From Pseudomonas sp. LS1212 (GTDB lineage: Bacteria; Pseudomonadota; Gammaproteobacteria; Pseudomonadales; Pseudomonadaceae): DNA of 64,000 nt. The position numbers and the translations under genes are program-made. This document shows, piece after piece, positions 42,688-51,710 of the stretch. Every line of letters begins with the position of its first letter. Position 1 is the stretch's first letter. The DNA lies in assembly GCF_024741815.1 (NCBI RefSeq), contig NZ_CP102951.1, positions 4,106,001 to 4,170,000 on the forward strand, written 5' to 3'. Under the pieces are notes generated by a model. That model saw only the letters and a program-made list of their open reading frames with translations, had not been told where the DNA came from and did no database searches.

Positions 42688-43083
42688 TCAGGATCGCGGC
42701 TGCAGATCCAGGCACACCGAGTTGATGCAGTAGCGCAAGCCGGTCGGCGGCGGGCCGTCGGGGAAGACATGCCCCAGATGAGCATCACACATGGAGCAGG
42801 TCACTTCAGTGCGGATCATGCCATGGGTCGTATCCCTGATCTCAATCATGGCACTTTCGGCAATCGGCTCATAGAAGCTTGGCCAGCCGCAGCCGGAATC
42901 GAACTTGGCCCTGGAGTCGAACAACGCCGCATTACAACATACGCAGTGATAGACCCCGTCGGTCCTGGTGCTGTTGTACTTGCCGGTGAACGGCCCTTCG
43001 GTGGCCTTCAGGCGACAGACGTTGTACTGCTCTGGGTCGAGCATCGCGCGCCATTCTTCAAGGGTTTTCTCAAGCTTTTCCAT
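42688..43083 (-). CDS. msrB: Peptide methionine-(R)-S-oxide reductase MsrB
   Basis: A 131-residue enzyme repairing Met-R-sulfoxide in proteins. Zinc-binding C-x2-C pairs are HCVCCNAAL and CSMCDAHLGH, the substrate block is SGCGWPSFYEP, and the catalytic Cys is in GLRYCINSVCLDL. GAGG lies seven bases before the ATG. It lies 87 bases upstream of the glutathione peroxidase gene on the same strand, and both serve oxidative repair. Confidence 0.95.
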   Translation of the reverse strand: MEKLEKTLEEWRAMLDPEQYNVCRLKATEGPFTGKYNSTRTDGVYHCVCCNAALFDSRAKFDSGCGWPSFYEPIAESAMIEIRDTTHGMIRTEVTCSMCDAHLGHVFPDGPPPTGLRYCINSVCLDLQPRS

Positions 43084-43250
43084 GGGTAGGCCTCGGCAAC
43101 TGAAAAAGCCCGATCCGTATCTTTTCCGCAGATCGGGCGGCACGTATGATTGCGCCTCATCAGACGTCAGTCTGGCACCCGCGTTACTCGCATTTCAAAC
43201 TGATTTTCACAGCGCAAAGCGCGGCGATCTTTTCTAATCGGGATCACATC

Positions 43251-44462
43251 ATGCAGTTCAGCAAATCGAACAAGCTCGCCAATGTCTGCTATGACATCCG
43301 CGGCCCGGTGCTCAAGCACGCCAAACGCCTGGAAGAGGAAGGCCATCGCATCCTCAAGCTGAACATCGGCAACCCTGCGCCATTTGGCTTCGAAGCGCCG
43401 GACGAAATCCTCCAGGACGTGATCCGCAACCTGCCGACGGCGCAGGGCTACAGTGACTCCAAGGGCCTGTTCAGCGCCCGCAAGGCGGTCATGCAGTACT
43501 ACCAGCAGAAGCAGGTCGAAGGTGTCGGCATCGAAGACATCTACCTGGGCAACGGTGTATCCGAGCTGATCGTGATGTCGATGCAGGCCCTGCTCAACAA
43601 CGGCGACGAAGTCCTGATCCCGGCGCCCGACTACCCCCTGTGGACCGCCGCGGTGACCCTGGCCGGCGGTAACCCGGTGCACTACCTGTGCGACGAGCAA
43701 GCCAACTGGTGGCCGGACCTGAACGATATCAAGTCCAAGATCACCCCGAACACCAAGGCCATGGTCATCATCAACCCGAACAACCCGACGGGCGCGGTGT
43801 ATTCCAGGGAAGTGTTGCTGGGCATGCTTGAACTGGCCCGCCAGCACAACCTGGTGGTGTTCTCCGACGAGATCTACGACAAGATCCTCTACGACGACGC
43901 CGTCCACGTCTGCACCGCCTCGCTGGCGCCGGACCTGCTGTGCCTGACCTTCAACGGTTTGTCCAAATCCTACCGCGTGGCCGGTTTCCGTTCCGGCTGG
44001 GTGGCGATTTCCGGGCCCAAGCACAACGCCCAGAGCTACATCGAAGGCATCGATATGCTCGCCAACATGCGCCTGTGTGCCAACGTGCCCAGCCAGCACG
44101 CGATCCAGACCGCACTGGGCGGCTACCAGAGCATCAACGACCTGGTCCTGCCGGCAGGCCGCCTGCTGGAGCAGCGCAACCGGACCTGGGAACTGCTCAA
44201 TGATATTCCAGGTGTCAGCTGCGTGAAACCCATGGGTGCACTCTATGCCTTCCCACGGATCGACCCGAAAGTCTGCCCGATCCACAATGACGAGAAATTC
44301 GTCCTGGACCTGCTGCTTTCGGAAAAACTGCTGGTCGTGCAAGGCACCGCCTTCAACTGGCCATGGCCGGATCACTTCCGCGTCGTCACCCTGCCACGGG
44401 TAGACGATCTGGACCAGGCTATCGGCCGGATCGGAAATTTCCTCAAGTCGTATCGCCAATAA
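43251..44462 (+). CDS. alaA: Pyridoxal-phosphate aminotransferase, AlaA/YfbQ type
   Basis: A 403-residue class I/II aminotransferase, best matching AlaA, which makes alanine from glutamate and pyruvate. The N-terminus SNKLANVCYDIRGPVLKHAKRLEEEGH, LNIGNPAPFGFEAP, INPNNPTGAVYS, SDEIYDKILYD and the Schiff-base Lys in TFNGLSKSYRVAGFRSGW are all present. The start at 43251 is the family N-terminus. It is divergent from msrB. Substrate choice is inferred from similarity. Confidence 0.9.
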   Translation: MQFSKSNKLANVCYDIRGPVLKHAKRLEEEGHRILKLNIGNPAPFGFEAPDEILQDVIRNLPTAQGYSDSKGLFSARKAVMQYYQQKQVEGVGIEDIYLGNGVSELIVMSMQALLNNGDEVLIPAPDYPLWTAAVTLAGGNPVHYLCDEQANWWPDLNDIKSKITPNTKAMVIINPNNPTGAVYSREVLLGMLELARQHNLVVFSDEIYDKILYDDAVHVCTASLAPDLLCLTFNGLSKSYRVAGFRSGWVAISGPKHNAQSYIEGIDMLANMRLCANVPSQHAIQTALGGYQSINDLVLPAGRLLEQRNRTWELLNDIPGVSCVKPMGALYAFPRIDPKVCPIHNDEKFVLDLLLSEKLLVVQGTAFNWPWPDHFRVVTLPRVDDLDQAIGRIGNFLKSYRQ

Positions 44463-44620
44463 GCGAAGAACACGACAGAACCTGGGCGCGCCACCTCGAA
44501 ACGCGCTCAGGCCCGGCCTGCGGACCGCTCCAGCCTGCTGGCAGCCGGCCACTTCGTGCCTGCGCGCAACCCGAGTGCGTCTAGAATCGAAGTGGCGACA
44601 CAGTTTGAAATAGTCCCTCG

Positions 44621-44649
44621 GTTGAATAGCGGGGGGCGGCACCTTATAT
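44621..44649 (+). promoter_or_regulatory. Possible heat-shock (sigma32-like) promoter of htpX
   Basis: GTTGAA, 15 bases, CCTTATAT resembles the sigma32 pattern CTTGAA-N13-15-CCCCATNT, 47 bases before the htpX start. The -10 match is partial, so this is weak. It is the only candidate seen in the 233-base gap. Confidence 0.3.
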
Positions 44650-44695
44650 ACCCCGCATACGCTACATATTTACACGTCAGGAGAACGTTAAAACC

Positions 44696-45583
44696 ATGAT
44701 GCGCATCTTGCTGTTCCTGGCCACCAACCTTGCGGTCGTGCTGATTGCCAGCATTACCTTGAGCCTGTTTGGCTTCAATGGGTTCATGGCGGCCAATGGG
44801 GTTGATCTCAACCTCAATCAGCTGCTTGTCTTCTGTGCCGTGTTTGGTTTTGCAGGGTCGCTGTTCTCGCTGTTCATCTCCAAGTGGATGGCGAAGATGA
44901 GCACCAGCACCCAAATCATCAGCCAGCCGCGCACTCGCCACGAACAATGGCTGCTGCAGACCGTTGAACAATTGTCTCGCGAAGCCGGTATCAAAATGCC
45001 CGAAGTGGGTATCTTCCCTGCCTACGAGGCCAATGCCTTCGCCACCGGCTGGAACAAGAACGACGCACTGGTGGCCGTCAGCCAGGGCCTGCTCGAGCGC
45101 TTCTCGCCGGATGAAGTGAAGGCCGTGCTGGCCCACGAGATCGGCCACGTCGCCAACGGCGACATGGTGACCCTGGCGCTGGTGCAGGGCGTAGTGAACA
45201 CCTTCGTGATGTTCTTTGCGCGGATCATCGGCAACTTCGTCGACAAGGTCATCTTCAAGAACGAAGAAGGCCAGGGCATCGCCTATTACATCGCCACCAT
45301 CTTCGCCGAGCTGGTCCTGGGCATCCTGGCCAGTACCATCGTGATGTGGTTCTCGCGCAAGCGCGAATTCCGGGCAGACGAAGCCGGTGCCCAGCTGGCC
45401 GGTACCAACGCCATGATCGGCGCCCTGCAGCGCCTGCGCTCCGAACAGGGCGTACCGGTGCACATGCCCGATACCTTGACCGCCTTTGGCATCAACGGTG
45501 GCCTGAAGCACGGCCTGGCGGGCTTGTTCATGAGCCACCCGCCGCTGGAAGACCGTATCGAGGCCTTGCGCCGCCGCGGCTGA
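44696..45583 (+). CDS. htpX: Heat-shock membrane protease HtpX
   Basis: A 295-residue M48 zinc metalloprotease of the inner membrane. Helices are at about 4-25, 33-55, 155-180 and 195-215. The HEIGH zinc motif is at residues 147-151 (VLAHEIGHVANGD), and the third ligand Glu is in FRADEAGAQLAG. It degrades damaged membrane proteins together with FtsH. AGGAG lies upstream; the second Met codon is an alternative start. Confidence 0.95.
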   Translation: MMRILLFLATNLAVVLIASITLSLFGFNGFMAANGVDLNLNQLLVFCAVFGFAGSLFSLFISKWMAKMSTSTQIISQPRTRHEQWLLQTVEQLSREAGIKMPEVGIFPAYEANAFATGWNKNDALVAVSQGLLERFSPDEVKAVLAHEIGHVANGDMVTLALVQGVVNTFVMFFARIIGNFVDKVIFKNEEGQGIAYYIATIFAELVLGILASTIVMWFSRKREFRADEAGAQLAGTNAMIGALQRLRSEQGVPVHMPDTLTAFGINGGLKHGLAGLFMSHPPLEDRIEALRRRG

Positions 45584-45600
45584 TCAAGCCGGTGAAAGAA

Positions 45601-45625
45601 AGGGCGACTTCGGTCGCCCTTTTTG
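45601..45625 (+). terminator. Terminator after htpX
   Basis: AGGGCGAC, TTCG tetraloop, GTCGCCCT and a T-run, between convergent htpX and the thiopurine methyltransferase gene. Confidence 0.92.
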
Positions 45626-45630
45626 TTGCC

Positions 45631-46290
45631 TCATGAATCACGCTTCAGTCGATAGACGCGCTCTTGCAAACGACTTACCCCGGCCTGCAGGAATTTCGGG
45701 CTCTGGGCGAGGATGTCCCGTGACTCGAGCGTCTGCAGCTGCCAATGCGCCGCCAGCCGATCCTGCACTTCATCATCGGACACCGAGAAAGGCGGCCCGG
45801 CCATGGCGGCTTGATCGTATTCCAGGGTAACCAACAATCCCCTGCACTCACGCGGCAGGATGCCTTCGAGATGGGCGCAGTAGCGCACGCGCATTTCCGG
45901 CGGCAGGGCTATCAGCGCCGCCCTGTCGTAAAGGCCGACACAATCGGTCACATCTGCCGCACTCAAGGTAAAGATATCGCCACACCACAGTTCGATCCCG
46001 TCGCACTCGTAAACCGTAAAGGCACCACGGCGGGAAATTTGCGGTTGCAATTGCTGCTCTCGGCAAAAATCCTCCACTGCCTTGGACGACAACTCGACCC
46101 CCAGCACGCGCAAGCCCTGCCCCGCCAGCCATACCATATCCAGGCTCTTGCCGCACAGCGGCACCAGCACCCGCGCACCCGCAGCAAGCCCCAGCCCTGG
46201 CCAGTATCGCTGCAGGCCTGGGTTGACGTCCTCCTGGTGGAAACCGATCTGGTTTTGCTGCCAACGCTTGTGCCAAAACTCCGGCTGCAT
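45631..46290 (-). CDS. tpm: Thiopurine S-methyltransferase
   Basis: A 219-residue SAM methyltransferase. MQPEFWHKRWQQNQIGFHQEDVNPGLQRYWP is the bacterial TPMT N-terminus, VLVPLCGKSLDMVWLAGQG is the SAM loop and DRAALIALPPEMR follows. In Pseudomonas this enzyme methylates selenium and tellurium compounds and gives tellurite tolerance. The ATG has GAGGT five bases upstream. Confidence 0.93.
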   Translation of the reverse strand: MQPEFWHKRWQQNQIGFHQEDVNPGLQRYWPGLGLAAGARVLVPLCGKSLDMVWLAGQGLRVLGVELSSKAVEDFCREQQLQPQISRRGAFTVYECDGIELWCGDIFTLSAADVTDCVGLYDRAALIALPPEMRVRYCAHLEGILPRECRGLLVTLEYDQAAMAGPPFSVSDDEVQDRLAAHWQLQTLESRDILAQSPKFLQAGVSRLQERVYRLKRDS

Positions 46291-46393
46291 GATCACCTCA
46301 AGAAATTCGATTGAAAGACACTAAAACTTATATTGGAATCAGATCAATGATCTGACTGAAGATGATCCCATCTTAACGCTCAGGACCTATTCC

Positions 46394-47161
46394 ATGCTCC
46401 CCAGCCTCTTCATATCACATGGTTCACCCATGCTTGCCCTGCAACCGGGAGCCAGCGGGCCGGCATTGCTCAAGTTGGCCGCCGAGCTGCCCAGGCCCAA
46501 GGCTATCGTAATTGTCTCCGCCCACTGGGAAAGCCATGAGCTATTGGTGGCCAGCAACCCAGCCCCAGAAACCTGGCATGACTTCGGCGGTTTTCCAGCC
46601 GAACTGTTCGCGGTGCAGTATCCGGCACCTGGCGAGCCGCAGCTGGCTGCGCAAGTCGCCGGGCTGTTGAACCAGGCCGGGCTCCCAGCCGGCCTGAACC
46701 CGCAACGCCCCTTCGATCATGGCGTCTGGGTGCCGCTTTCGCTGATGTATCCACAGGCAGACATTCCCGTGGTACAGGTGTCCCTGCCCAGCCATCTGGG
46801 ACCTGAAATGCAAAGCCGGGTCGGCAAGGCCCTCGCTGGCCTGCGCGAACAGGGCATCCTGCTGATCGGCTCAGGCAGCATCACCCACAACCTGCGCGAA
46901 CTGGACTGGCACGCCGGCCCGGAAAGCGTCGAGCCGTGGGCATTGGCATTTCGTGACTGGATGATCGAAAAGCTCGCCAGCAATGACGAAGCTGCGTTAC
47001 ATGACTATCGGCGGCAAGCGCCTTTTGCGGTGCGTAGCCATCCGACCGATGAACACTTGCTGCCGCTGTATTTTGCCCGGGGCGCGGGTGGCGACTTCAG
47101 CATTGCGCATCAGGGCTTCACCATGGGTGCGCTTGGGATGGATATCTATCGGTTTGGCTGA
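46394..47161 (+). CDS. ygiD: YgiD-type extradiol dioxygenase (DODA family)
   Basis: A 255-residue LigB-superfamily protein. Metal-ligand His residues are in LFISHGSPMLA, VSAHWESHEL, PFDHGVWVPLSLMYP and GSGSITHNLREL. E. coli YgiD opens the ring of 4,5-DOPA in vitro; the natural substrate is unknown. It is divergent from tpm across 103 bases and ends before a REP element. Confidence 0.92.
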   Translation: MLPSLFISHGSPMLALQPGASGPALLKLAAELPRPKAIVIVSAHWESHELLVASNPAPETWHDFGGFPAELFAVQYPAPGEPQLAAQVAGLLNQAGLPAGLNPQRPFDHGVWVPLSLMYPQADIPVVQVSLPSHLGPEMQSRVGKALAGLREQGILLIGSGSITHNLRELDWHAGPESVEPWALAFRDWMIEKLASNDEAALHDYRRQAPFAVRSHPTDEHLLPLYFARGAGGDFSIAHQGFTMGALGMDIYRFG

Positions 47162-47193
47162 TTGACACCCGAGATGAGAGCGACTCGATCGGC

Positions 47194-47298
47194 GTAGCCG
47201 CTGCCGCAGGCTGCGCTGGAGTCCCGCAGGGGCTCCCCGGCGATCTTGAAGATCTTGCGCGTGCTGCGCACGCGAGCGCAGCCTGCGGCAGCGGCTAC
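47194..47298. repeat. REP-type inverted repeat with perfect 23-bp arms
   Basis: GTAGCCGCTGCCGCAGGCTG.. at 47194-47216 and its exact reverse complement at 47276-47298, with GC-rich sequence between, including the nested palindrome GCGTGCTGCGCACGC. It lies between convergent ygiD and deaD. Confidence 0.9.
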
Positions 47299-47329
47299 AG
47301 GGTCCGCGCAAGATGCTCACATTGCCAGA

Positions 47330-47366
47330 CAAAAAAAATCCCCGAACCAGTCGGGGATTTTTTTTA
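47330..47366 (-). terminator. Terminator after deaD
   Basis: AAAAAAAATCCCCGA, five-base loop, TCGGGGATTTTTTTT. A symmetrical, strong hairpin 12 bases from the deaD stop. Confidence 0.93.
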
Positions 47367-47377
47367 TTCAGCGCAGA

Positions 47378-49048
47378 TCAATCTTCGCGATAACGACGCA
47401 GCTTCAGCTGCTTGCCGGCAACGCGAGTATCCTTGAGCTTGGTCAGCAGACGCTCGAGGCCTTCTTCCGGCAGCTCGACCAGGCTGAAGCTGTCACGCAC
47501 CTGGATGCGACCGATGGCTTCGCGGGCCAGGCCGCCTTCGTTGAGGATGGCACCCAGCAGGTTCTTCGCGGCGATACCATCGCGAGCACCCAGGGCGGTA
47601 CGGCAACGGGCACGGCCTTCAGCCAGCGGCATCGGTGCACGACGCTCACGATCGCCGCGGTCCGGACGGTCGCCACTGCGCTCGGTACGCTCACGCGGCG
47701 CGCTGGTCGGAACCAGCGGCTGCTCACGCTCTACCGCTTCCAGGGTCAGGGCCTGGGCATTGGTCGCCTTGCGCAGCAGGGCTGCGGCCAGGGCACGTGG
47801 GCTGCAACCGATATCGGCGGTCAGGCGATCGAGCAGATCACCGTGAGTCGCTTCGGCATCGCCAACCAGCGGCGACAGGCTGTTGGTCAGTTTCTTGATG
47901 CGCGCATCGAGAACAGCCTGGGCGTTCGGCAGGCGAACTTCGGCAACTTTCTGCCCGGTTACGCGCTCGATCACTTGCAGCATGCGGCGTTCACGCGGGG
48001 TGACCAGCAGCAGCGCACGACCTTCGCGACCGGCACGGCCGGTACGGCCGATACGGTGAACGTAGGACTCTGGATCGTACGGCATGTCCACGTTGAATAC
48101 GTGGGTGATGCGCGGCACGTCGAGACCACGGGCAGCCACGTCGGTCGCCACGACGATGTCCAGACGGCCATCCTTGAGCGAGTCGATCACGCGCTCACGC
48201 TGGTTCTGGGCAATGTCGCCGTTCAGGGCGGCAGCCTTGTAGCCTTTGGCTTCCAGGGCGCTCGCCAGGTCCAGGGTCGCTTGTTTGGTACGCACGAATG
48301 CGATCAGGGCGTCGAATTCCTCGACTTCCAGCAGACGCAGGACGGCAGAGGTCTTCTGGTCGGCGTGAACCAGCAGGTGAGCCTGCTCGATCGCGGTGAC
48401 GGTCTGGGTCTTGCTCTGGATCTTGACGTGTTTCGGGTCACGCAGGTGACGCTCGGCGATCGCACGGATCGACTGCGGCAGCGTGGCCGAGAACAGCACG
48501 GTCTGACGGGTTTCAGGCATGGCCTTGAAGATAACTTCCAGGTCGTCCATGAAGCCCAGCTTGAGCATTTCGTCGGCTTCGTCGAGAACCAGATGGTTCA
48601 CGGTCGCCAGGACCTTCTCGTCACGACGCAGGTGGTCGCACAGACGGCCCGGGGTGGCGACAACGATCTGCGCGCCGTTACGGATAGCTTTCAACTGTGG
48701 GCCCATCGGGGCACCACCATAAACAGCCACCACGGTTACGCCTGGCATCTGCTTGGCGTAGGTTTCGAAAGCGGTGGCTACTTGCAGCGCCAACTCACGG
48801 GTTGGCGCAAGGATCAGGGCTTGCGGCTCGCGCTTGCTCGGGTCGATACGATGCAGGATAGGCAGGGCGAAGGCAGCGGTTTTACCGGTACCGGTCTGCG
48901 CCTGACCAATCATGTCGTGACCGGCGAGGATAATCGGGATCGATTGCTGCTGAATGGCCGAAGGCTCTTCGTAGCCGGTAGCGACTACTGCAGCAACAAT
49001 ACTTGGATGAAGTTCGAGAGCGGCGAAGCCGCCGAGTTCCTGGGTCAT
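47378..49048 (-). CDS. deaD: ATP-dependent RNA helicase DeaD/CsdA
   Basis: A 556-residue DEAD-box helicase. Motifs in order: Q-motif (GYEEPSAIQQQSIP), AQTGTGKTAAF, PTRELALQ, VATPGRL, VLDEADEML, FSATLP, ATDVAARGLD and HRIGRTGRAGREG. The C-terminal part includes a charged linker (RERTERSGDRPDRGDRERR) and a DbpA-type RNA-binding domain (AAKNLLGAILNEGGL, SFSLVELPEEGLERLL). It acts in ribosome assembly and cold-shock mRNA decay and can join the RNase E degradosome. The start MTQELGGFAAL matches homologues. Confidence 0.95.
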   Translation of the reverse strand: MTQELGGFAALELHPSIVAAVVATGYEEPSAIQQQSIPIILAGHDMIGQAQTGTGKTAAFALPILHRIDPSKREPQALILAPTRELALQVATAFETYAKQMPGVTVVAVYGGAPMGPQLKAIRNGAQIVVATPGRLCDHLRRDEKVLATVNHLVLDEADEMLKLGFMDDLEVIFKAMPETRQTVLFSATLPQSIRAIAERHLRDPKHVKIQSKTQTVTAIEQAHLLVHADQKTSAVLRLLEVEEFDALIAFVRTKQATLDLASALEAKGYKAAALNGDIAQNQRERVIDSLKDGRLDIVVATDVAARGLDVPRITHVFNVDMPYDPESYVHRIGRTGRAGREGRALLLVTPRERRMLQVIERVTGQKVAEVRLPNAQAVLDARIKKLTNSLSPLVGDAEATHGDLLDRLTADIGCSPRALAAALLRKATNAQALTLEAVEREQPLVPTSAPRERTERSGDRPDRGDRERRAPMPLAEGRARCRTALGARDGIAAKNLLGAILNEGGLAREAIGRIQVRDSFSLVELPEEGLERLLTKLKDTRVAGKQLKLRRYRED

Positions 49049-49270
49049 GGGTCTGCCTCTAAGTGCATCCGCAAAGACCCATGCTCCAAAGCTGCGCATG
49101 CCTTGTAAGACTCGAAAGTCACCCTGGCAGCTTTGTCGGCGGGGATTTGCGAAAACGATTGAATGAAAGGATCGTCAAGGAGAGTCCGCAGGGCGGACGC
49201 GCAGCCGAAGCTGTCTTCGGGGGATTGCACTACCTAAACGTGGTCTGATCAAAGACCGGCGCGCACTATA
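49049..49270 (-). promoter_or_regulatory. deaD promoter region and about 210-nt leader
   Basis: TATAGT followed by GCGCGCC (minus strand; -10 at 49265-49270) is a likely promoter, but no good -35 is 16-18 bases upstream. Between it and the deaD ATG lie about 210 bases without a gene. Long structured leaders are usual for cold-shock mRNAs, so thermoregulation at the RNA level is plausible. The rest of the gap, 49271-49430, shows nothing. Confidence 0.4.
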
Positions 49271-49430
49271 CCTGAATTCGCTCCCCACGTGAGAGTTTTT
49301 TATCAGAAACCTGTGGCTGCAGGCCTCAGTGCCACAGGCGTTGGGCAGAATCGGGGCAGCGCCGGTTTTGCAAGGAGCCGGTTGCGCAGGCATTGCTGCT
49401 AAAACGGTTCACGTGCCCTGCCCCTGCTGC

Positions 49431-50207
49431 TCAGGTCGCAGGACGGATCTGCTCGATCAACGACCGCAGCGAATAGCCCAGTTTCGGGGCTAGCGCTTCG
49501 GCCCGCGCGTTCAACCCCGGCATGTCCAGGCCTTGCTCCAGATCGGCGGGTACCATCAGGATGACGTTGCCCTCCTTGACCGGCAATTCCCAGTAATGCC
49601 GGTGATAGAGCCCCCGCAGCAGCGCCGCGCCCAACGGCTTGCCGTCATCCCCGGCCCACTGATTGATGATCAGCCAACCACCGGGATTGAGTCGCTTCTG
49701 ACAGTTTTCCAGGAAGCGCCAGGCCAGATGGCCGACGCCCGGGCCGTGATCGGTATAAAGGTCGACGAAGATCAGATCGGCAGGCTCGGTACTGTCGAGC
49801 AGTTCAATCGCATCGCCAACGCGAATATAGAGCCTCGGGTCGTCATCCAACCCCATATACTCGATCGCCAGGCGTGGCACGTCCGGACGCAACTCAATGG
49901 CTTCGACATCTTCCAGCGGCAGGAACTTGAGGCACGCCTGGGTCAGGGTGCCGGCGCCCAGCCCCAGGAACAATGCGCTTTCCGGCGCCTCATGGCACAG
50001 CGCACCGATCAGCATGGCGCGGGTGTAGTCGTACTCCAGCCAACTGGGATCGGCGGTGAATACACAGCTTTGTTCGATGGCATCGCCGAACTCGAGAAAG
50101 CGATAGTCCTCGACCTCCAGCACCCTGATCATGCCGAACTGATCGTGCACTTCAGCGAGCAGACGCTCTACGCGCTCTCTCGGGATTTCATCTTCTTGCT
50201 TTTCCAT
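49431..50207 (-). CDS. Spermidine-synthase-like Rossmann protein
   Basis: A protein of about 258 residues with the spermidine synthase/SAM-methyltransferase fold: ALFLGLGAGTLTQACLKFLP (SAM-type loop), VEAIELRPDVPRLAIEYM, RLYIRVGDAIELLDS and LIFVDLYTDHGPGVG. The YTDHG-type acidic loop replaces the active-site Asp motifs of true polyamine synthases, so polyamine synthesis is not assured. The start is uncertain: ATG at 50207 or an upstream GTG at 50222, neither with a clear ribosome site. It is divergent from the DAHP synthase gene. Confidence 0.82.
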   Translation of the reverse strand: MEKQEDEIPRERVERLLAEVHDQFGMIRVLEVEDYRFLEFGDAIEQSCVFTADPSWLEYDYTRAMLIGALCHEAPESALFLGLGAGTLTQACLKFLPLEDVEAIELRPDVPRLAIEYMGLDDDPRLYIRVGDAIELLDSTEPADLIFVDLYTDHGPGVGHLAWRFLENCQKRLNPGGWLIINQWAGDDGKPLGAALLRGLYHRHYWELPVKEGNVILMVPADLEQGLDMPGLNARAEALAPKLGYSLRSLIEQIRPAT

Positions 50208-50363
50208 CACACCGTTCGTCACTAGGGGGCGTCAAAGGGACTGCGATTGTCGGCGACTGGGTTGGGCAGGTCACGTATTAATTGACAGCGATAGCAATGA
50301 TAAGGCCACACGGAAACCCGAACTGATAACATGGCATATCTCCCCAAGAATACCGAGCCCGTG

Positions 50364-51710
50364 ATGAGCCAACCCTGGAGCCCCGACAGCTGGCGCGCCC
50401 TGCCGATCCAGCAGCAACCCGTCTACCCCGACGCCACCCGCCTGCTGGAGGTCGAGCAAAGCCTGGCCAGCTATCCACCGTTGGTGTTCGCCGGTGAAGC
50501 GCGCGAATTGCGTCGACAGTTTTCCGAGGTAACCCAGGGGCGCGCCTTTCTGCTGCAGGGCGGTGATTGTGCGGAAAGCTTCGCCGAATTCTCGGCTGCA
50601 AAAATCCGCGACACCTTCAAGGTGCTGCTGCAAATGGCCATCGTCATGACCTTCGCCGCGGGCTGCCCGGTGGTCAAGGTTGGACGCATGGCCGGTCAGT
50701 TCGCCAAGCCGCGCTCGGCCAACGACGAAACCATCGCCGGCGTTACCCTGCCAGCCTACCGTGGCGACATCGTCAACGGCATCGGCTTCGACGAAAAGAG
50801 CCGCGTGCCAGACCCCCAGCGCCTGCTCCAGGCCTACCACCAGGCCACGGCCACGCTGAACCTGCTGCGCGCCTTTGCCCAGGGCGGTTTCGCCGACCTG
50901 CACCAGGTGCACAAGTGGAACCTGGATTTCATTGCCAACTCGGCACTGGCGGAAAAGTACAGCCTGCTGGCCGATCGCATCGACGAAACCCTGGCCTTCA
51001 TGCGCGCCTGCGGCATGGACAGTTCCCCGCAATTGCGCGAAACCAGCTTCTTTACCGCCCACGAAGCCTTGCTGCTCAACTACGAAGAAGCCTTCGTACG
51101 GCGTGACAGCCTTACCAACGATTATTACGACTGCTCGGCCCACATGCTCTGGATCGGTGACCGCACCCGCCAGCTCGATGGCGCCCACGTGGAGTTCCTG
51201 CGCGGGGTCAACAACCCGATCGGCGTCAAGGTCGGCCCGAGCATGAACACCGAGGAATTGATCCGGCTGATCGATATCCTCAACCCGGACAACGATCCCG
51301 GCCGCCTCAATCTGATCGTGCGCATGGGTGCAGACAAGGTCGGCGATCACTTGCCGGCACTGATCCGCACCGTCGAAAGCGAAGGCCGCAAGGTGCTCTG
51401 GAGCTCCGACCCGATGCACGGCAACACCATCAAGGCCAGCAGCGGCTACAAGACCCGGGATTTCGCGCAGATCCTCAGCGAGGTCAAACAGTTCTTCCAG
51501 GTGCACCAGGCCGAAGGCAGTTATGCCGGGGGTATCCACATCGAAATGACCGGGCAGAATGTCACCGAATGCATCGGCGGCGCCCGGCCGATAACCGAAG
51601 ACAGCCTGTCGGATCGCTACCACACCCATTGCGACCCGCGCATGAATGCCGATCAATCGCTTGAACTGGCCTTCCTGATCGCCGAAACCCTCAAACAGGT
51701 TCGCCGCTGA
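50364..51710 (+). CDS. Class II DAHP synthase
   Basis: A 448-residue plant-type (class II) 3-deoxy-7-phosphoheptulonate synthase, entry to the shikimate pathway. SWRALPIQQQPVYPD at the N-terminus, FLLQGGDCAESFAEF (metal Cys), KVGRMAGQFAKPRS, THEALLLNYEEAF-like HEALLLNYEEAF and WSSDPMHGNTIKASSGYKTR are diagnostic. The start MSQPWSPDSWR was chosen over an ATG 11 codons upstream on homology. Class I enzymes are normally encoded elsewhere in the genus, so this one may serve a secondary or constitutive role. The 3' end overlaps the convergent YcaQ-like gene by 20 bases. Confidence 0.94.
   Translation: MSQPWSPDSWRALPIQQQPVYPDATRLLEVEQSLASYPPLVFAGEARELRRQFSEVTQGRAFLLQGGDCAESFAEFSAAKIRDTFKVLLQMAIVMTFAAGCPVVKVGRMAGQFAKPRSANDETIAGVTLPAYRGDIVNGIGFDEKSRVPDPQRLLQAYHQATATLNLLRAFAQGGFADLHQVHKWNLDFIANSALAEKYSLLADRIDETLAFMRACGMDSSPQLRETSFFTAHEALLLNYEEAFVRRDSLTNDYYDCSAHMLWIGDRTRQLDGAHVEFLRGVNNPIGVKVGPSMNTEELIRLIDILNPDNDPGRLNLIVRMGADKVGDHLPALIRTVESEGRKVLWSSDPMHGNTIKASSGYKTRDFAQILSEVKQFFQVHQAEGSYAGGIHIEMTGQNVTECIGGARPITEDSLSDRYHTHCDPRMNADQSLELAFLIAETLKQVRR

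Noticed and set aside
47246..49108. A 620-codon plus-strand open reading opposite deaD
   Set aside because: It is a shadow of the deaD gene with no ribosome site or homologous motif.
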